Below, in pieces: positions 11,261 through 22,621 of a DNA stretch of 64,000 nt. The position numbers were made by a program, and so were the translations under genes. The stretch is from Portunus trituberculatus. Its lineage: Eukaryota; Arthropoda; Malacostraca; Decapoda; Portunidae. The DNA lies in the NCBI RefSeq assembly GCF_017591435.1, contig NC_059268.1, positions 4,555,981 through 4,619,980 on the forward strand, in the 5' to 3' direction. The notes beneath the pieces are model-generated. The model was not told where the DNA came from and ran no database searches. It saw only the letters and a program-made list of their open reading frames with translations. Each line of letters starts with the position of its first letter. Position 1 is the first letter of the stretch.

Positions 11261-12195
11261 TTTTATCACTGACCTTGTAATAACTATATAATTTTTGGGA
11301 TCTTTACTCCCAGCTCTAGCTAGTTTTATCTCTGCCTGCCTTTTACTTTTTTATAACCTTACTCAAATCATCTCTGACCTGTCTGTACCTAATCAAATCT
11401 ACATCTTCCCACTTTTCTGCAACTCTCTATATGCCCTCTTCTTCTCTCTGATCTGTCTACCTATCTTGTGAGTCCACCATAATGGCTTCCTGTTTCTCTG
11501 CCTTATATCTTTGTAAGGGATACACTGCATCACTATACCCTTTACTACAACCTTAAAAATATCCCACATCTCCTGTGCAGTTTTATTTCCAAAACTATCT
11601 TCCCAGTTTACCTCTCCTAATAACTGACGTAACCTACCATAATTGCCTTTCTGATAGTTTGGGACTCTAGTCTTATTCACTATATTATCCCTACTGGAAT
11701 TAATGATAAATCTAATTATATGATGGTCACTGTTTGCTAAAGTCTCTCCTACCTCAACTTCCTTTAAACAATGCTCAATATTTGTTAGTACTATGTCTAA
11801 AACCTTCCTCCCCTAGTAGGTTTATCTACCATCTGCACTAAATAGTTATCCTGAAAACCTTCCATAAACTTATTTTCACTAGCATCTCCTACCATCCTCT
11901 CCCAGTTTACTGACTTAAGATTAAAATCCCTAAGATAATTGTCTGACTAGTACACCCCTATTTATCTCATCTACCATAAGGTTGTCTACATCTGCTGACT
12001 GGTTAGGTGGTCTATAAAAATCTCCTATTCTAATAACCTTACTTTTGTTTACTCTAACATCCAGCCATAAGGACTCTACTCTGTTATCTACCTTAATACC
12101 ATTAACCTGACTGGAAATGAAGGATTTTTTTACATAAAGAACTACTCCTCCACCTATCCTACCAATTCTCTGGTGTAAATACATAATGTATCCAT

Positions 12196-12700
12196 CTACT
12201 TCATATTCTTTCCTATTTTCCTAAACTTTTCCTCATTTACCCATGCCTCTGTGACACATACAACATCTAAGTCCTCCTCAACTATATAACTAGATAACTC
12301 GTCCTTCTTGTTCCTAAGACTCCTGGCATTTACATAAAAACATTTAAGTCCTGCTACCTTCCTAGATGCTGTCTCCTTATTTGGAATCCTAATCTTATTC
12401 TCTCCTATTTGCACCTGGAAATCTTTCCTAATCTTTTCACTATCTCTGTTTATCCTATCTAATTTATGTCTAACATCTTTCTTCTGGAATGCATTTGCTA
12501 CCTCATCCCCTACACTCCATCCCAACTCCCCCCTCCAGACATCCACTCAGTACATCCACACCCTTCCTACTCAGATGCACACCATCCCTAGCATACAAAT
12601 CCCTTCGCCCATAGAACTTATCCCATACATCCACAAAGCTGACACCCACATCCTTACACATCTCTTTTAACCGATCATTCACACCAAAAGCCCTAGACAA
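12196..12700 (-). pseudogene. LINE B1 ORF1 end (SGNH esterase C-terminus) overlapping ORF2 start (endonuclease)
   Basis: Frame 12700-12503 ends ORF1 with VGVSFVDVWDKFYGRRDLYA followed by DGVHLSRKG, the block V Asp-x-x-His motif of SGNH/GDSL esterases. ORF2 opens at an ATG at 12546, about 44 nt inside ORF1 in another frame (MDVWRGELGWSVGDEV). It reaches the start of the AP-endonuclease (LKCFYVNARSLRNKKDEL, DVVCVTEAWV). This overlap suggests that ORF2 is translated by reinitiation after ORF1. Family knowledge: esterase-bearing ORF1 occurs in CR1-clade LINEs. Confidence 0.75.
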
Positions 12701-13076
12701 TCATTCCCTGCTAACATACACATGAGGCAAGATTCCTGACACTACACACCTCCTACCACTCTCCTTTATCTTGCCAAATATTTCCCGAAATCTTGCCACT
12801 AACTCCTCCGAACCACCTGCTCTGACATCGTTCCCACCTACGTGCAAAACTACTACACCTTCCCTCTCCATCCCCCAACCCTCTTCTGCACCTCCTCACT
12901 CACTGCCTTCACACCTGCACCAGGTATTTTTTTTTTTTTTTTTTTTTACATTACAAGGGCACTGGCCAAGGGAAAACAAAGTGTTGGAAAAAAAAAAATC
13001 CCGCTGGTTGCCAGGCCCTGTTGAGAGGAAAGTAGGAGAAAGAGAAAAAACAAAAAAATCTAAAAGGAGGGTCCAG

Positions 13077-14663
13077 TTAACGTAAGAGGTGTCTTGACAC
13101 TCCTCTTTTGAAAGAGTTTAAGTCATAGGCAGGTGGAAATACAGACACAGGTAGAGAGTTCCAGAGTTTACCAGTGTAGGGAATGAAGGAGTGAAGATAC
13201 TGGTTAACTCTTGCATTAGGAAGATGGACAGAATAGGGATGAGAAGAAGTAGAGAGTCTTGTGCAGCGAGGCCGCAGGAGGGGAAGGCAAGCAGTTAGCA
13301 AGTTCAGAAGAGCAGACAGCATGAAAACAGCGGTAGAAGACAGATAAAGATGCAACATTGCGGCGGTGACTTAAAGAATCAAGACAGTCAGTTAGAGGAG
13401 AAGAGTTGATAAGACGAAAAGCTTTAGATTCCACCTTGTTTAGTAAAGCTGTGTGTGGATCCCCCAGACATGAGAGCCATACTCCATACACGGGCGGATG
13501 AGGCCCTGTACATAGCAAGCAGCTGGGAGGAGAGAAAATGGACGAAGACGCCACAGGACACCTAACTTCTTGGAAGCTGATTTAGCAAGAGTAGAGATGT
13601 GAAATTTCCAGTTTAGATTTTTAGTGAAGGATAGACCGAGTGTGTTTAATGTAGAGGAGAGGGAAGTTGAGTGTTATTGAAGAAGAGAGGATAGTTGTCT
13701 GGAAGGTTATGTCGAGTAGATAGTTGTAGAAATTGAGTTTTGAGGCATTGAACAAAACCAGGTTTTCTCTGCCCCAATCAGAAACAAGTGAAAGATCAGA
13801 AGTTAGGCGTCCTATAGCATCTCGCCTTGAGTCATTTAATTGTTGTTGGGTTGGGCGTCTGTTGAACGCTGTTGAATAATGCAAGGTGGTATCATCAGCA
13901 TAGGAGTGGATAGGGCATTGAGTCAGATTTAGGAGATCATTGATGAATAATAGAAAGAGAGTGGGTGATAGGACAGAACCCTGTGGAACACCACTGTTGA
14001 TAGTTTTAGGGAAGAACAGTGACCGTCTACTACAGCAGCAATAGAACGATCGGAAAGGAAACTGGAGATGAAGGTACAGAGAGAAGGATAGAATCCGTAG
14101 GAGGGTAGTTTAGAAATTAAAGATTTGTGCCAGACTCTATCGAAGGCTTTCGATATGTCAAGGCCGACAGCAAAGGTTTCACCGAAGTCCCTAAAGAGGA
14201 TGACCAAGATTCAGTTAGGAAAGTAAGAAGATCACCAGTAGATCTGCCTTTACGGAAACCATACTGGCAATCAGAGAGAAGGTTGTGAGCTGATAGATGC
14301 CTCATTATCTTCCTATTAAGGATAGACTCAAAGGCTTTAGAAAGGCAGGAAATCAAAGCTATAGGGCGGTAGTTAGAAGGATTGGAGTGGTCACCTTTTT
14401 AGGGACAGGTTGAATGTGAGCAAACTTCCAGCAAGAAGGATAAATAGAAGTAGAGAGACACAGATGAAAGAGTTTGACCAGGCAGTGAGCGAGTTCGGAA
14501 GCACAGTTTTGAGAACAACAGGAGGGACTCCATCCGGACCGTAAGCCTTCCGAGAATCAAGGCCAGAGAGGGCCAGGAAAACGTCTTTATAAAGAATTTT
14601 AATTTTAGGGATGAAGTAGTCAGAGGGTGGAGGAGTAGGAGGAATATGCCCAGAATCATCCAA
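13077..14663 (-). pseudogene. LINE C1 reverse transcriptase and C-terminal domain
   Basis: RT blocks in shifting frames: KAYGPDGVPPVVLK, ALISCLSKAFESILNRKIMR, DCQYGFRKGRSTGDLLTFLT, AVGLDISKAFDRVWHKSLIS, HRVLSYHPLSF (where PQGSVLSP-type sequence is shifted) and YADDTTLHYSTAF near 13870-13910. The C-terminal region (13554-13077) reads NKVESKAFRLINSSPLTDCL and PYTGKLWNSLPVSVFPPAYD. It is homologous to fragments at 17345, 39955 and 52255. Confidence 0.78.
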
Positions 14664-14703
14664 AGTTGAGTTGGTAGCAAAGGTTTGAGCGAAGAGTTCA
14701 GCT

Positions 14704-16020
14704 TTAGAAAAGAAGAGACAGCTGTAGAGCCATCTGGATGAAGTAAAGGAGGAAAGACGAAGAAGTAAAGTTGTTAGAGATATTATTGGCTAGATGCCAG
14801 AAATCTCGAGAGGAGTTAGAATTGGAAAGACTTTGACATTTTCTATTGATGAAAGAGTTTTTAGTAAGTTGGAGAATAGATTTGGCATGATTACGGGCAG
14901 AAATATATAGGGCATGAGTTTCAGCAGTTGGATGGCTACGGAACCGTTTGTGAGCCGCCTCTCTATCATTGACAGCACGAGAACAAGCAGAGTTAAACCA
15001 AGGCTTTTTAGCTTTAGGGTTAGAGAAAGTATGAGGAATGTATAGCTCCATGCCAGAGATAATCACCTCTGTTATGCGCTCAGCACAAAGAGAAGGATCT
15101 CTGACATGAAAACAATAATCATCCCAAGGCAAATCAGAATAGTACTGCCTTAGTTCCTCCCACTTAGCAGAGTTAAAATGCCAGAAGCACCTCCGCTTAG
15201 GCGGGTCCTGAGGCTGCACTGGAGTGATAGAACAGGTAGCGGAAATTAGATTGTGGTCGGAGGAGCCCAACGGAGAGGAAAGTTTAACAGAGTAAGCAGA
15301 AGGGTTGGAGGTTAGGAAAAGATCAAGAATGTTGGGCGTGTCTCCAAGGCGGTCAGGAATACGGGTAGGGAACTGCACTAGCTGCTCTAGGTCATGAAGG
15401 ATAGCAAAGTTGAAGGTTTGTTCACCAGGTTGGTCAGTGAAAGAAGATGAAAGCCAAAGCTGGTGGTGAACATTGAAATCCCTAAAATGGAGATCTCAGC
15501 AAAAGGAAAGTGAGATAAGATGTGCTCCACCTTGGAAGTCAAATAGTCAAAGAATTTTACATAGTCAGAGGAATTAGGTGAGAGGTATACAGCACAGATG
15601 AATTTAGTTAGAGAGTGACATTGAAGTCTTAGCCAGATGGTAGAAAATTCTGAAGATTCAAGATTGTGGGCACGAGAGCAAGTGGTGTCGTTACGCACGT
15701 ATGCGCAACATCCAGCTTTGGATTGAAAATGAGGATAGAGCAAGTAGGAGGAACAGAAAAGGGGCTGCTGTCAGTAGTCACAGACAACTGTGTTTCGGTT
15801 AGGAAGAGAAGATGAGGTTTAGTAGAGGAGAGGTGGTGTTCCACAGATTGAAAATTAGAACGAAGGCCACGAATGTTGCAGAAATTGATAGTGAAAGTAT
15901 TAGATGAAGTGTCAAGACACCCAAGGTCGACAGCAGAGGGCAGTCCGACCTGGGGACATTTATGGTCCCCTCCCCAGAGGGGGACTCCGAGGCAGGGCGT
16001 GGTGAAGCCATTATTAAATT
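14704..16020 (-). pseudogene. LINE C1 N-terminal leader and endonuclease domain
   Basis: The leader starts MASPRPASESPSGEGTINVP at about 16010. The endonuclease begins INFCNIRGLRSNFQSVEHHL (about 15890) with LFLTETQLS (catalytic Glu), then CAVYLSPNSSDYVKFFDYL (15600-15540), RIPDRLGDTPNILDLFLTSN and GSSDHNLIS (catalytic SDH, about 15260). 15378-14704 (224 aa) is the longest open piece and runs on into the RT linker (KKPWFNSAC). The active-site residues can be read although frames shift. Confidence 0.75.
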
Positions 16021-16210
16021 TTGATTTGAAGAGAGTGTAAAAGTGTAAGGTGTTGTAGTGTAGTGTAGGAAGTAGTAGAAGTTGTCTTTAGAGGGCAGGC
16101 TGCAGCTGCTCAATTGTATAAATGAGACCACAAAGGGAACCGGGAAGAGAGGACACGGGGAATCACTCAGTCTGCAGCACTGCCTACATCCCCGTAAGTA
16201 CCTCTCCTGG

Positions 16211-16983
16211 AGTATTCGTCCTCCTATCCCTGTCTTTCCCACAGAAAGTGCTATCTAAGTACCTAACCTGAGAGTCAACCACCACACACACCTGAGGTGT
16301 GCTAGGCACAACCCCCCCTCCTCTCCTCTACCCCCTTCTCTCTACTTTCACTCACCACAACCACTTCATTCACTCCACTCTCACTCTCACTCTCCCCCTC
16401 CAACAAACCGAACCTATTTTCACACTCAACAGGTTTAGTCCTATCCTCCCTAACTGCCTCTGCTTTCCTTCCCCTCGCAACCTGCCATCTCTGCCCATCC
16501 TGACTACTATCTTTCCCAGTCTGGCTTGCCTGCTCCCTCTTCCCCACTCTGCTCTTCCCAATAGAGGGCCAAGCCACCCTGTCGCCTCAGAAGGTCCAAC
16601 CTTGGCCTAACACTGATCTCCTGCCTAATTTTTTCCACTGCCTCCCCAAGCCTCTTAACCTCCTCCTTTAACTCAAAAAATGAGAACTTCGTTCGCACTT
16701 TTCCCCTCACTTAGCTTTCTCATTTCCTCTCGCAATTCTCGGTGCTCAAGAGAAAGAACTAAATTCTCGCTCTTGAGCCTACACACCATACACTCAGAAA
16801 AGTCAATGACCTTCCTGTCATGCCCACACATCTCACACACAACAAACTTTCCCAATCCCACCTCAACACTCTCTTTCACGCACTCAATCACACTCTGATA
16901 TACCTCAGTAGCTACCGCCATTGTAATTTACAATCTGTTAACTCACAAACAAATAAAAATACTTGGTGACGGCAGGGTGGGGG
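16211..16983 (-). mobile_element. LINE family B copy B1, 5' part (ORF1 N-terminus)
   Basis: This continues B1 beyond the inserted C1. The ATG at 16921 opens MAVATEVYQSVIECVKESVE, then a Cys-rich finger (CEMCGHDRKV, ECMVCRLK), then a leucine/glutamate-rich coiled coil (LSLEHRELREEMRKLSEGKS, ELKEEVKRLGEAVEKI). Frames shift in the coiled coil around 16675. Compared with B2 and B3 the first roughly 110 bp of 5' UTR are missing: sequence parts from them at 16983 (GGGTGGGGGA) and host repeat sequence follows. Confidence 0.85.
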
Positions 16984-17100
16984 ATATATAGATGTTTCTT
17001 TTGATTTTTCTACACTAAGTTGTAGCATGGTCTATATGTAGATGATTCCTTATAAGTAAAAAAATTCATGATAAAAATAATTATTTTATGAATTATCATT
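16984..17100. repeat. TATA-palindrome repeat, copy 1, right part
   Basis: TATATAGATGTTTC, CTAAGTTGTAG and GGTCTATATGTAGATGATTC continue the repeat interrupted at 9303. They match 41457-41550 (CTAAGTTGTAGTGTGGTCTA, TATAGACGATC). Confidence 0.65.
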
Positions 17101-17344
17101 ATTATTTTGAGAGGAGGAGGTAGTGGACACATACCGATACGATAATCTACTCCCAGCGAGATCTAATAGCACTAGTTCAGGGGATGCTTTCAATTTTCCA
17201 ATAAAGATAGCTGTGATCTTGCTGAATGTTTTCCTTTGTGTCTCACAACTCAAGGGGGCAGTCACAGCCTGCCCTATTTCTTTACACAAAACTTACACTT
17301 GCACTTACCACACACACACATCCTTCACTTAGAATGCAAAATAA
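17101..17344. other. Intron sequence, nothing recognised
   Basis: ERCC4 intron between a split repeat and a LINE fragment. It contains a short CACACACACACA run at about 17311. No gene or repeat was identified. Confidence 0.5.
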
Positions 17345-18340
17345 AAAAAATGGCGACTCCAAATCCAGCCTTGGAGTCCCCTTCTAGGGAGGGAACCAGA
17401 AATGTCCCCAGGTTGGACTGCTCTCTTGATGACGACCAAAATGTTTTGAAACCTCTCTTGACTATTCTACATTAACTCCTGCAACATTCGTGGTCTTAGA
17501 TCTAGTTTTCAATCTGTAGAACACCACCTCTCCTCTACTAAACATCATCTTTTTTTCCTCACCGAAACACAGCTGTCTGAGGTAACTGACAATAGTCCCC
17601 TTCTCTGTTCCCTCCTACTTTCTCCATTCTCATTTTCGCTTCAAAGCTGGATGTTGTGTCTATGTGCGCAACGACAACATGCTCTTGTGCTCACACTCTT
17701 GAATCTGCCAAATTTTCCACCATCTCACTTCAACTTAATAGTCACTCTCTAACTAAATTTCATCTGTGCTGTCTATCTCTCCCCTAACTCCTCTGACTAT
17801 AGTGAATTCTTTGACTATTTAACTTCCAAAGTGGAGCACATTCTGTCCCTTTATCCTTTTGCAGAGATCTCCATCCTTAGAAATTTCAATGTTCACCATC
17901 AGCTTTGTCTTTCTTCTCCCTTCACTGACCATCCTGGTGAATTAGCCTTCAACTTTGCTATCCTCCATGACCTAGAGCAACTGGTGCAACACCCTACTCG
18001 TATCCCCGACTGTCTTGGAGATATGCCCAACATTCTTGATCTTTTCCTCACCTGTAATCATTTACAGGTGCTGTTACCCTAACTTCTCTGTTGGGCTCCT
18101 CCGATCACAATCTCATTTCTGTATCTTGACCAGTTTCTCTAATCCCACCTCAGGATTCCCCAAAGTGGAGATGCCTCTGGTATTTTTTCTCTACCAGAAG
18201 GGGGGGACCTTATGTGGTATTATGCTGATTTTCCCTGGAATGATTACGGTTTCCGTGTCTGATATCCATCTCTGTACGCTAAACACATAATGGAGGTGAT
18301 AATGTCTGGCATGGAGGCGTACATTCCTCATCCTGAGGGA
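17345..18340 (+). mobile_element. LINE family C copy C2, 5' fragment (leader + endonuclease)
   Basis: This plus-strand copy matches the 5' third of C1. It opens MATPNPALESPSREGTRNVP at 17351, then endonuclease pieces (AEISILRNFNVHH, RIPDCLGDMPNILDLFLTCN at 17998-18060). It ends after VIMSGMEAYIPHP near 18335, where C1 has VIISGMELYIPHT. No RT or tail is present, so it is 3'-truncated, which is unusual for a LINE and implies later deletion. It is heavily decayed. Confidence 0.75.
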
Positions 18341-18556
18341 TACCACTGTTAATTGATTTCTGAGAGCAGCAGCTATACAGGGGATCCTTGTGATTTGACT
18401 GTTCGCAGTTCAAATTATCGCCAATTCAAACTCAGTTAATTAATACCCAATCCTCAAAGTTCAACCGACTGACTCCCGGATTCGACATTCATATCTCACG
18501 CGCCACCCACCCAGTCAAACCCGCCGCCACTCCAAATTAGCCGTAAATTTGTGTAA
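18341..18556. other. Intron sequence with a possible Tigger-type end near 18397
   Basis: TACAGGGGATCCTTGTGATT at 18396 resembles TA plus CAGGGGATCC-type pogo termini, but no opposite end was found. Otherwise unremarkable. Confidence 0.3.
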
Positions 18557-19114
18557 GGGGTTATCACACTGGCCTACGATACACAGAACGAGGAACATCT
18601 GCTCCAGATAACTGGAACCTTCCCAGGATTAGCGGAACAAATTTGGGATGGCTTCATATCCATTCTAGTTCTTCATATGCTATCCCAATGAAAAATAAAC
18701 ATAAGATATGTAATAAAACCCTATCATTCAAACTAAAAAGAACGTGCCTGAATTTTTTATATATTGAATACTGAATATTTCATCAGTCTTGAAAGATGAA
18801 ATATATGTATATCATGTCGATAGTTTTGGGTTCATGGCAACTCCAAAAGTTGCCGACGTGCAGCTCTCAGTTCTTCCCTAATTTCCTTTTCTTCAATAAC
18901 TGGAAGTGCAAGTGCAATGGCAGCACGAAGCACAGGTTGAGATATAAGCGGCATGGTTTTGTTTAGGTTTGTTTTGATTAGACTTGGTCTTGGTTGCTGG
19001 GCCATTTGCCTAGCACAGGAAGAACGCAGCCAGCATGTGTGTGATAATGTTCCTGGTTTTGCACCAAGAACCATGGCCCGCGTTCTGTGTATCATAGGCC
19101 AGTGTGATACTCCC
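18557..19114. mobile_element. Harbinger-like non-autonomous DNA element (558 bp)
   Basis: Inverted terminal repeats of about 33 bp: left GGGGTTATCACACTGGCCTA plus CGATACACAGAACG; right, reverse complement, GGGAGTATCACACTGGCCTA plus TGATACACAGAACG. GGG-start ends next to TAA/TTA suggest PIF/Harbinger or a relative. A minus-strand frame 19095-18832 (87 aa, ending REELRAARRQLLELP) could be the beginning of a captured or transposase-derived coding part. I do not recognise it. Confidence 0.6.
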
Positions 19115-19334
19115 TTAAACTGACGCTACCCTGTGCAATATAAATGAAGCCTTTAATAGTACTGATTTAGTCTAAGTTAGTGTTTTTTAGGGGTTATAGT
19201 GATGTTTTGGGGGGTCTAGGCCAGAGGTTGGTCCCTATTCCCCCTAATTCTGAAGTATCTTATGAGAAAAATTGCTTCACGATTCAAATAACGCTGACTC
19301 GACCAATGAAAAACCGCGAGGATGTCCTGTATCC
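19115..19334. other. Intron sequence, nothing recognised
   Basis: Unremarkable intron between a DNA transposon and a LINE fragment. Confidence 0.45.
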
Positions 19335-19560
19335 TACATTGTTAATAGGTTTCCTCATTCTCTTCTATCTTGTAAGGTTTGTAGTCCCATTTTCTTCTGC
19401 TGTTCTTCATATGTTAGGTCCTATAGTTCTGGCACTGTCTTTGTAACAATCTTCTGTATCTGTTCTAATCTTCTTATAGCTTTTTTAGAGTTTGGAAATC
19501 ATGCTACAGCTGCATATTCCAGCTTTGAACGTATCATGCTTGTGATGGTTTTTTCATCAT
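19335..19560 (-). mobile_element. LINE family A copy A6, short C-terminal-domain fragment
   Basis: The minus strand reads MMKKTITSMIRSKLEYAA, then RRLEQIQKIVTKTVPELQDL and GLQTLQDRRE, matching the family A thumb and C-terminal domain. Its 5' border is a (GT)8 tract on the plus strand (19561-19576), again an AC repeat on the coding strand. The 3' tail is missing. Confidence 0.7.
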
Positions 19561-19644
19561 GTGTGTGTGTGTGTGTCGGGGGAGGAATGCCTGGGCTTGG
19601 TGTCAATGACGCATGTGCAAAAATGTGGTGCTTTGTTTAGAGTC

Positions 19645-21279
19645 CAGGGGTTCTCAACCTTTTTAATCTTATGTACCCCTCGAAGTCTTTCAGTATTGAT
19701 CACGTACCCCTTACCCACAATGCAGCATCAAGAAGGGTAACAATAAATGCATGGTTTATTGACTTAGTCACAGATAACAGTAGATCTGGATTTGACACGA
19801 AAATCGCCGCGCTGCAGTAACGTACCCAAAGCTGGAGAACGGACCTTAAATTTCAAACCTCAAAATCTCAGCTCCTAGCCAACATGAATCTATGAAAATC
19901 ACTGTGAAGCAAGCTAAATGTGTTTAATTCAATGCCTGAAAGTGATATCTAAATCCATACAACCGTGTCATTGTACCGCTCAGTTATACGAGTCAACCAC
20001 AAGAATTTATATAGTACCAGGTGGATGTTTAAATACAACTTTAAGCTTACAGCTGTATTTCAAACACAAAATGCAAATTTTGTATCACTTATAAATTAAT
20101 TTACATGATTTTGGCTGTCCACTTGCTCATCTCTTCTTCACACCTGAGAGTTTACGCCTCTTGTCATCACTCTGTGACCGTGTTACCTCCTGTGGCGACA
20201 CCAGGTTTGCGCTTGGCATGGACATCACTGTTGGTGTCTTACTATCCCACCCCTTATACATGTCACAAATGTTGCACTAGCGTACTCTATATAATTTCAT
20301 TAACAAAAATGCAACTTTTTTTTTTTTTTTTAGGAAGACTATTTACAAAGCGCAGAGGCAGGTTTTTTTTTTTTTTTTTTTACATTAACGCAAAGAAATA
20401 TATCACAGTAGTCACTATCAGTCACTGCCTAGGCATTGTTTCCTATCATTCTAGGCACTATTAATCATTCATTGGTTTGTTGCAGTCACATTAGTAATCA
20501 GGTGAGTTTAACACTTAACAGCACTCCACAGTACACTTCCACGTCACAGTGATGTCAATAACATTGACATCACTGAGACTGTGTCACTATCTTTTCCCAA
20601 ACTGACTATCTATATGGCACCAGATGTCTTAATTGCAGTCACTGCCACCAGTTGCACGCGTCTCGGATTACGTCCCAGTTACAGCCTCTCACTCTGCCAT
20701 TTTGTGTGACCTCTCATTATATTTCACTGTAGTGTTTCACATTGTACACCTCAAGTCACCACTAACAGTTCTTCTCCACTGTACCACTGACTTAACTCCG
20801 CATACAATACTCAGCGTCACCCTACACACGTCACAGTTGGATACACCACTCACAATGTTAAATCTGTGTGCATTACACCACTCACAATGTTCACTCCTTA
20901 TTCACCTCACTGTACTTCATTACTCACTGCACAGTGACATCACTAACGACTGCATCACACACGCGCATAATAACATTTTCATGTGAACCTTGACACAAGC
21001 ACTTCACACTTTCACTATAAATCCATTGTTGGAGAAAACTCTTTCAACAACATTCACATTTCACTGTTTCATTGTCTCCACAGATATGTCAAAATGCCTG
21101 AACATGCACGTAACAATTATAACCCCTCACTCTTGGCTGCAGCGGTATCCCTAGCATGACTGACTTGAACCGAGTGACTTGAGTGACTGACTGACTGTCC
21201 GTCTCGCTGCTCGCCTGAGATTTTAAAATGACTCATTCGCAGTAGACATGGGTGTATACAACTTGCCACAAATATGTAC

Positions 21280-21325
<46 letters not shown>

Positions 21326-22175
21326 TAATAATGTTTCCTCCAGGTAGAGGTCTGCCGAGCCCTTAATCTGGTGCACCTCACAGCTTCCACAAATGCACAC
21401 GCCTTCCCACTGCTGCGGTATTTAGTAATGATTAGTATTTCCTTAAAAAATGCACCTTATACTGTACAAAACTTTACAAAATTGTAACTTTAACAGTCAG
21501 CAGCCGCGTACTACCAGTCGACCGCTTTGGGTACGTTACTGCAGTGGCGGCGCGGTTCCGCAGTCCCGTGTCAAATACAATCCGTGTCAAATACAGATCT
21601 ACTGTTATTTGTGACTTAGTTTATTAAATTTAAATTGTGTTATATGTGTGGAGCAGACAAAATTTTTAATTAATACTAGTATGTTTCTACGAGGTAGCAT
21701 CGATAGGAACTGGTACCTCACAGGGAGACACTATATGTGACTAACATGCAATACATTTTCCAAAAAGGAACTATATCAGACAATTTTCGATCATTATGGC
21801 AGTGAACTAGTGTTGCTTGCAGCTAGTTGCAACGTGTAACTAGTAACAGTGATAGATAAGTCACTGTGTGTGTGAATAACGTATAAAATAATAAATCAGA
21901 ACAAATATTATAGGTCTGCAAGGTTGTGTGGCAACTGTAATCCAAGAGAGCTTTCTTTCAAGTGATATAACTCCAAGAGTTTTCTTGTTAACGTTGTTAA
22001 TGTGTCCTGGTTCTAGTGAAGGACACATCCAGCCTAGCACATGTAGGCCACATTGTATACTACAAACAAATTTGCAGCTATTGAAAACTAAAGCATTTTG
22101 AGAAACCTGCCACGTACCCTCAAAATTCCTCTCACGTAACCCTGGGGGTACGCGTATTCCAGGTTGAGAACCCTG
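19645..22175. mobile_element. hAT-like non-autonomous element (2.53 kb) with long subterminal inverted repeats
   Basis: Left end CAGGGGTTCTCAACCTTTTT, right end (reverse complement) CAGGGTTCTCAACCTGGAAT. Imperfect flanking repeats GTTTAGAG (19635) and GTTTAGAC (22176) fit an 8-bp hAT duplication. Inside each end lies a longer inverted repeat of about 100 bp (19738-19830 against 21520-21640; shared AACAGTAGATCTG, ATTTGACACG and GCAGTAACGTACCCAAAGC). There is no transposase, and open frames inside are not convincing. An (AAT)n tract lies at 21281-21321. Confidence 0.75.
21281..21321. repeat. (AAT)n microsatellite
   Basis: About 13 AAT triplets inside the hAT-like element. Confidence 0.95.
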
Positions 22176-22258
22176 GTTTAGACCATTTTATGTAGGATTG
22201 CCAGTCAGGTATATAGTAGGATGGACAAATTAATAAATCACTTAAGTATTTCCTTTAC

Positions 22259-22360
22259 CTCCAACTGTCGAATGAAACTCAAATCTGAGTCATACATGAT
22301 GATATACTTGGGTTGCACTTCTTCTAAAAGTCGAGTCATCTTGAAGGGGTCATTGTTTGT
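22259..22360 (-). CDS. ERCC4: ERCC4/XPF DNA repair endonuclease, internal exon (34 codons)
   Basis: This phase-0 exon of exactly 102 nt lies on the minus strand, between acceptor TTGCTTTTCAG and donor GTAAAGG. Translation: TNNDPFKMTRLLEEVQPKYI followed by IMYDSDLSFIRQLE. XPF proteins have SDPYALTRVLHEVEPRYVV and LYDAELTFVRQLE at this place, the second RecA-like part of the inactive helicase-like domain. It joins in frame to the exon at 31149-31553 upstream (ending LVQSVK) and to 8672-8806 downstream (VWQARH). The flanking introns of about 8.8 kb and 13.5 kb are filled with nested transposons. Confidence 0.92.
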
Positions 22361-22621
22361 CTGAAAAGCAAGATTTACTATCAAATTTAGTCCTGTAGTT
22401 TAGAGAATTATGGTGGTATTTGTAATATCACATTGTGAATATTAAGTTGGACCATATAGGGGAAGGCCAATCAGAGTTATTAAAATATCTGAGTTACCCA
22501 AGATTTATTTTTTGCACATTTTGCATGCCTATTACCACTAAAAGTTGAAAGCCTCTGTGTAATGCATTAGGTAGAGGTATTGTATATAAGGTACGCCCAC
22601 ACACACAGAGCATAAACACAC
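22361..22621. other. Intron sequence before LINE A7
   Basis: AT-rich, ending in CCCACACACACAGAGCATAA and ACACACATG. This AC-rich stretch is the 5' border of the family A insertion. Confidence 0.5.

Larger units (their letters stand above)
9304..12925 (-). mobile_element. LINE family B copy B1, 3' part (ORF2 and end of ORF1)
   Basis: This is a CR1-type LINE on the minus strand. Its tail at 9304-9345 is built of TTATATG/TTATG units followed by TTATCCTATTATTTATG. Going 5', the C-terminal domain is at 10208-9723 and RT at 10716-10246 (AFDKVPH-like FSKVFDKVPHRRLVYKL, GVPQGSVLGPLLF, KFADDTKIA). RT N-terminal blocks lie at 11100-10760, endonuclease pieces at 12546-12196, 12184-11930 and 11680-11399, and the end of ORF1 at 12700-12503. 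It stops at 12925 in ACCTGCACCAGG where a family C element has inserted, and resumes at 16211. It is more than 95 percent alike to B2 and B3 by eye. Confidence 0.88.
12926..16210 (-). mobile_element. LINE family C copy C1, nearly complete, inserted in LINE B1
   Basis: This minus-strand element of 3.28 kb has a poly(A) tail (plus-strand T run 12929-12947) and a 5' end near 16210. Both flanks are pieces of the same LINE B1 ORF1 (ACCTGCACCAGG on the left, TTCGTCCTCCTATCCC on the right), so this is a clean nested insertion. ORF2 is present in several frames: endonuclease 15844-14704, RT 14663-13621, C-terminal domain 13554-13077. RT is of the CR1/jockey sort (AFDRVWHKSL, YADDTT). Frameshifts in many places make it inactive. 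Confidence 0.85.

Noticed and set aside
20633..20986. 117-aa plus-strand frame inside the hAT-like element
   Set aside because: No hAT transposase motif, low-complexity Ser/Thr/His pattern from repeated CACTGT-like words; treated as non-coding.
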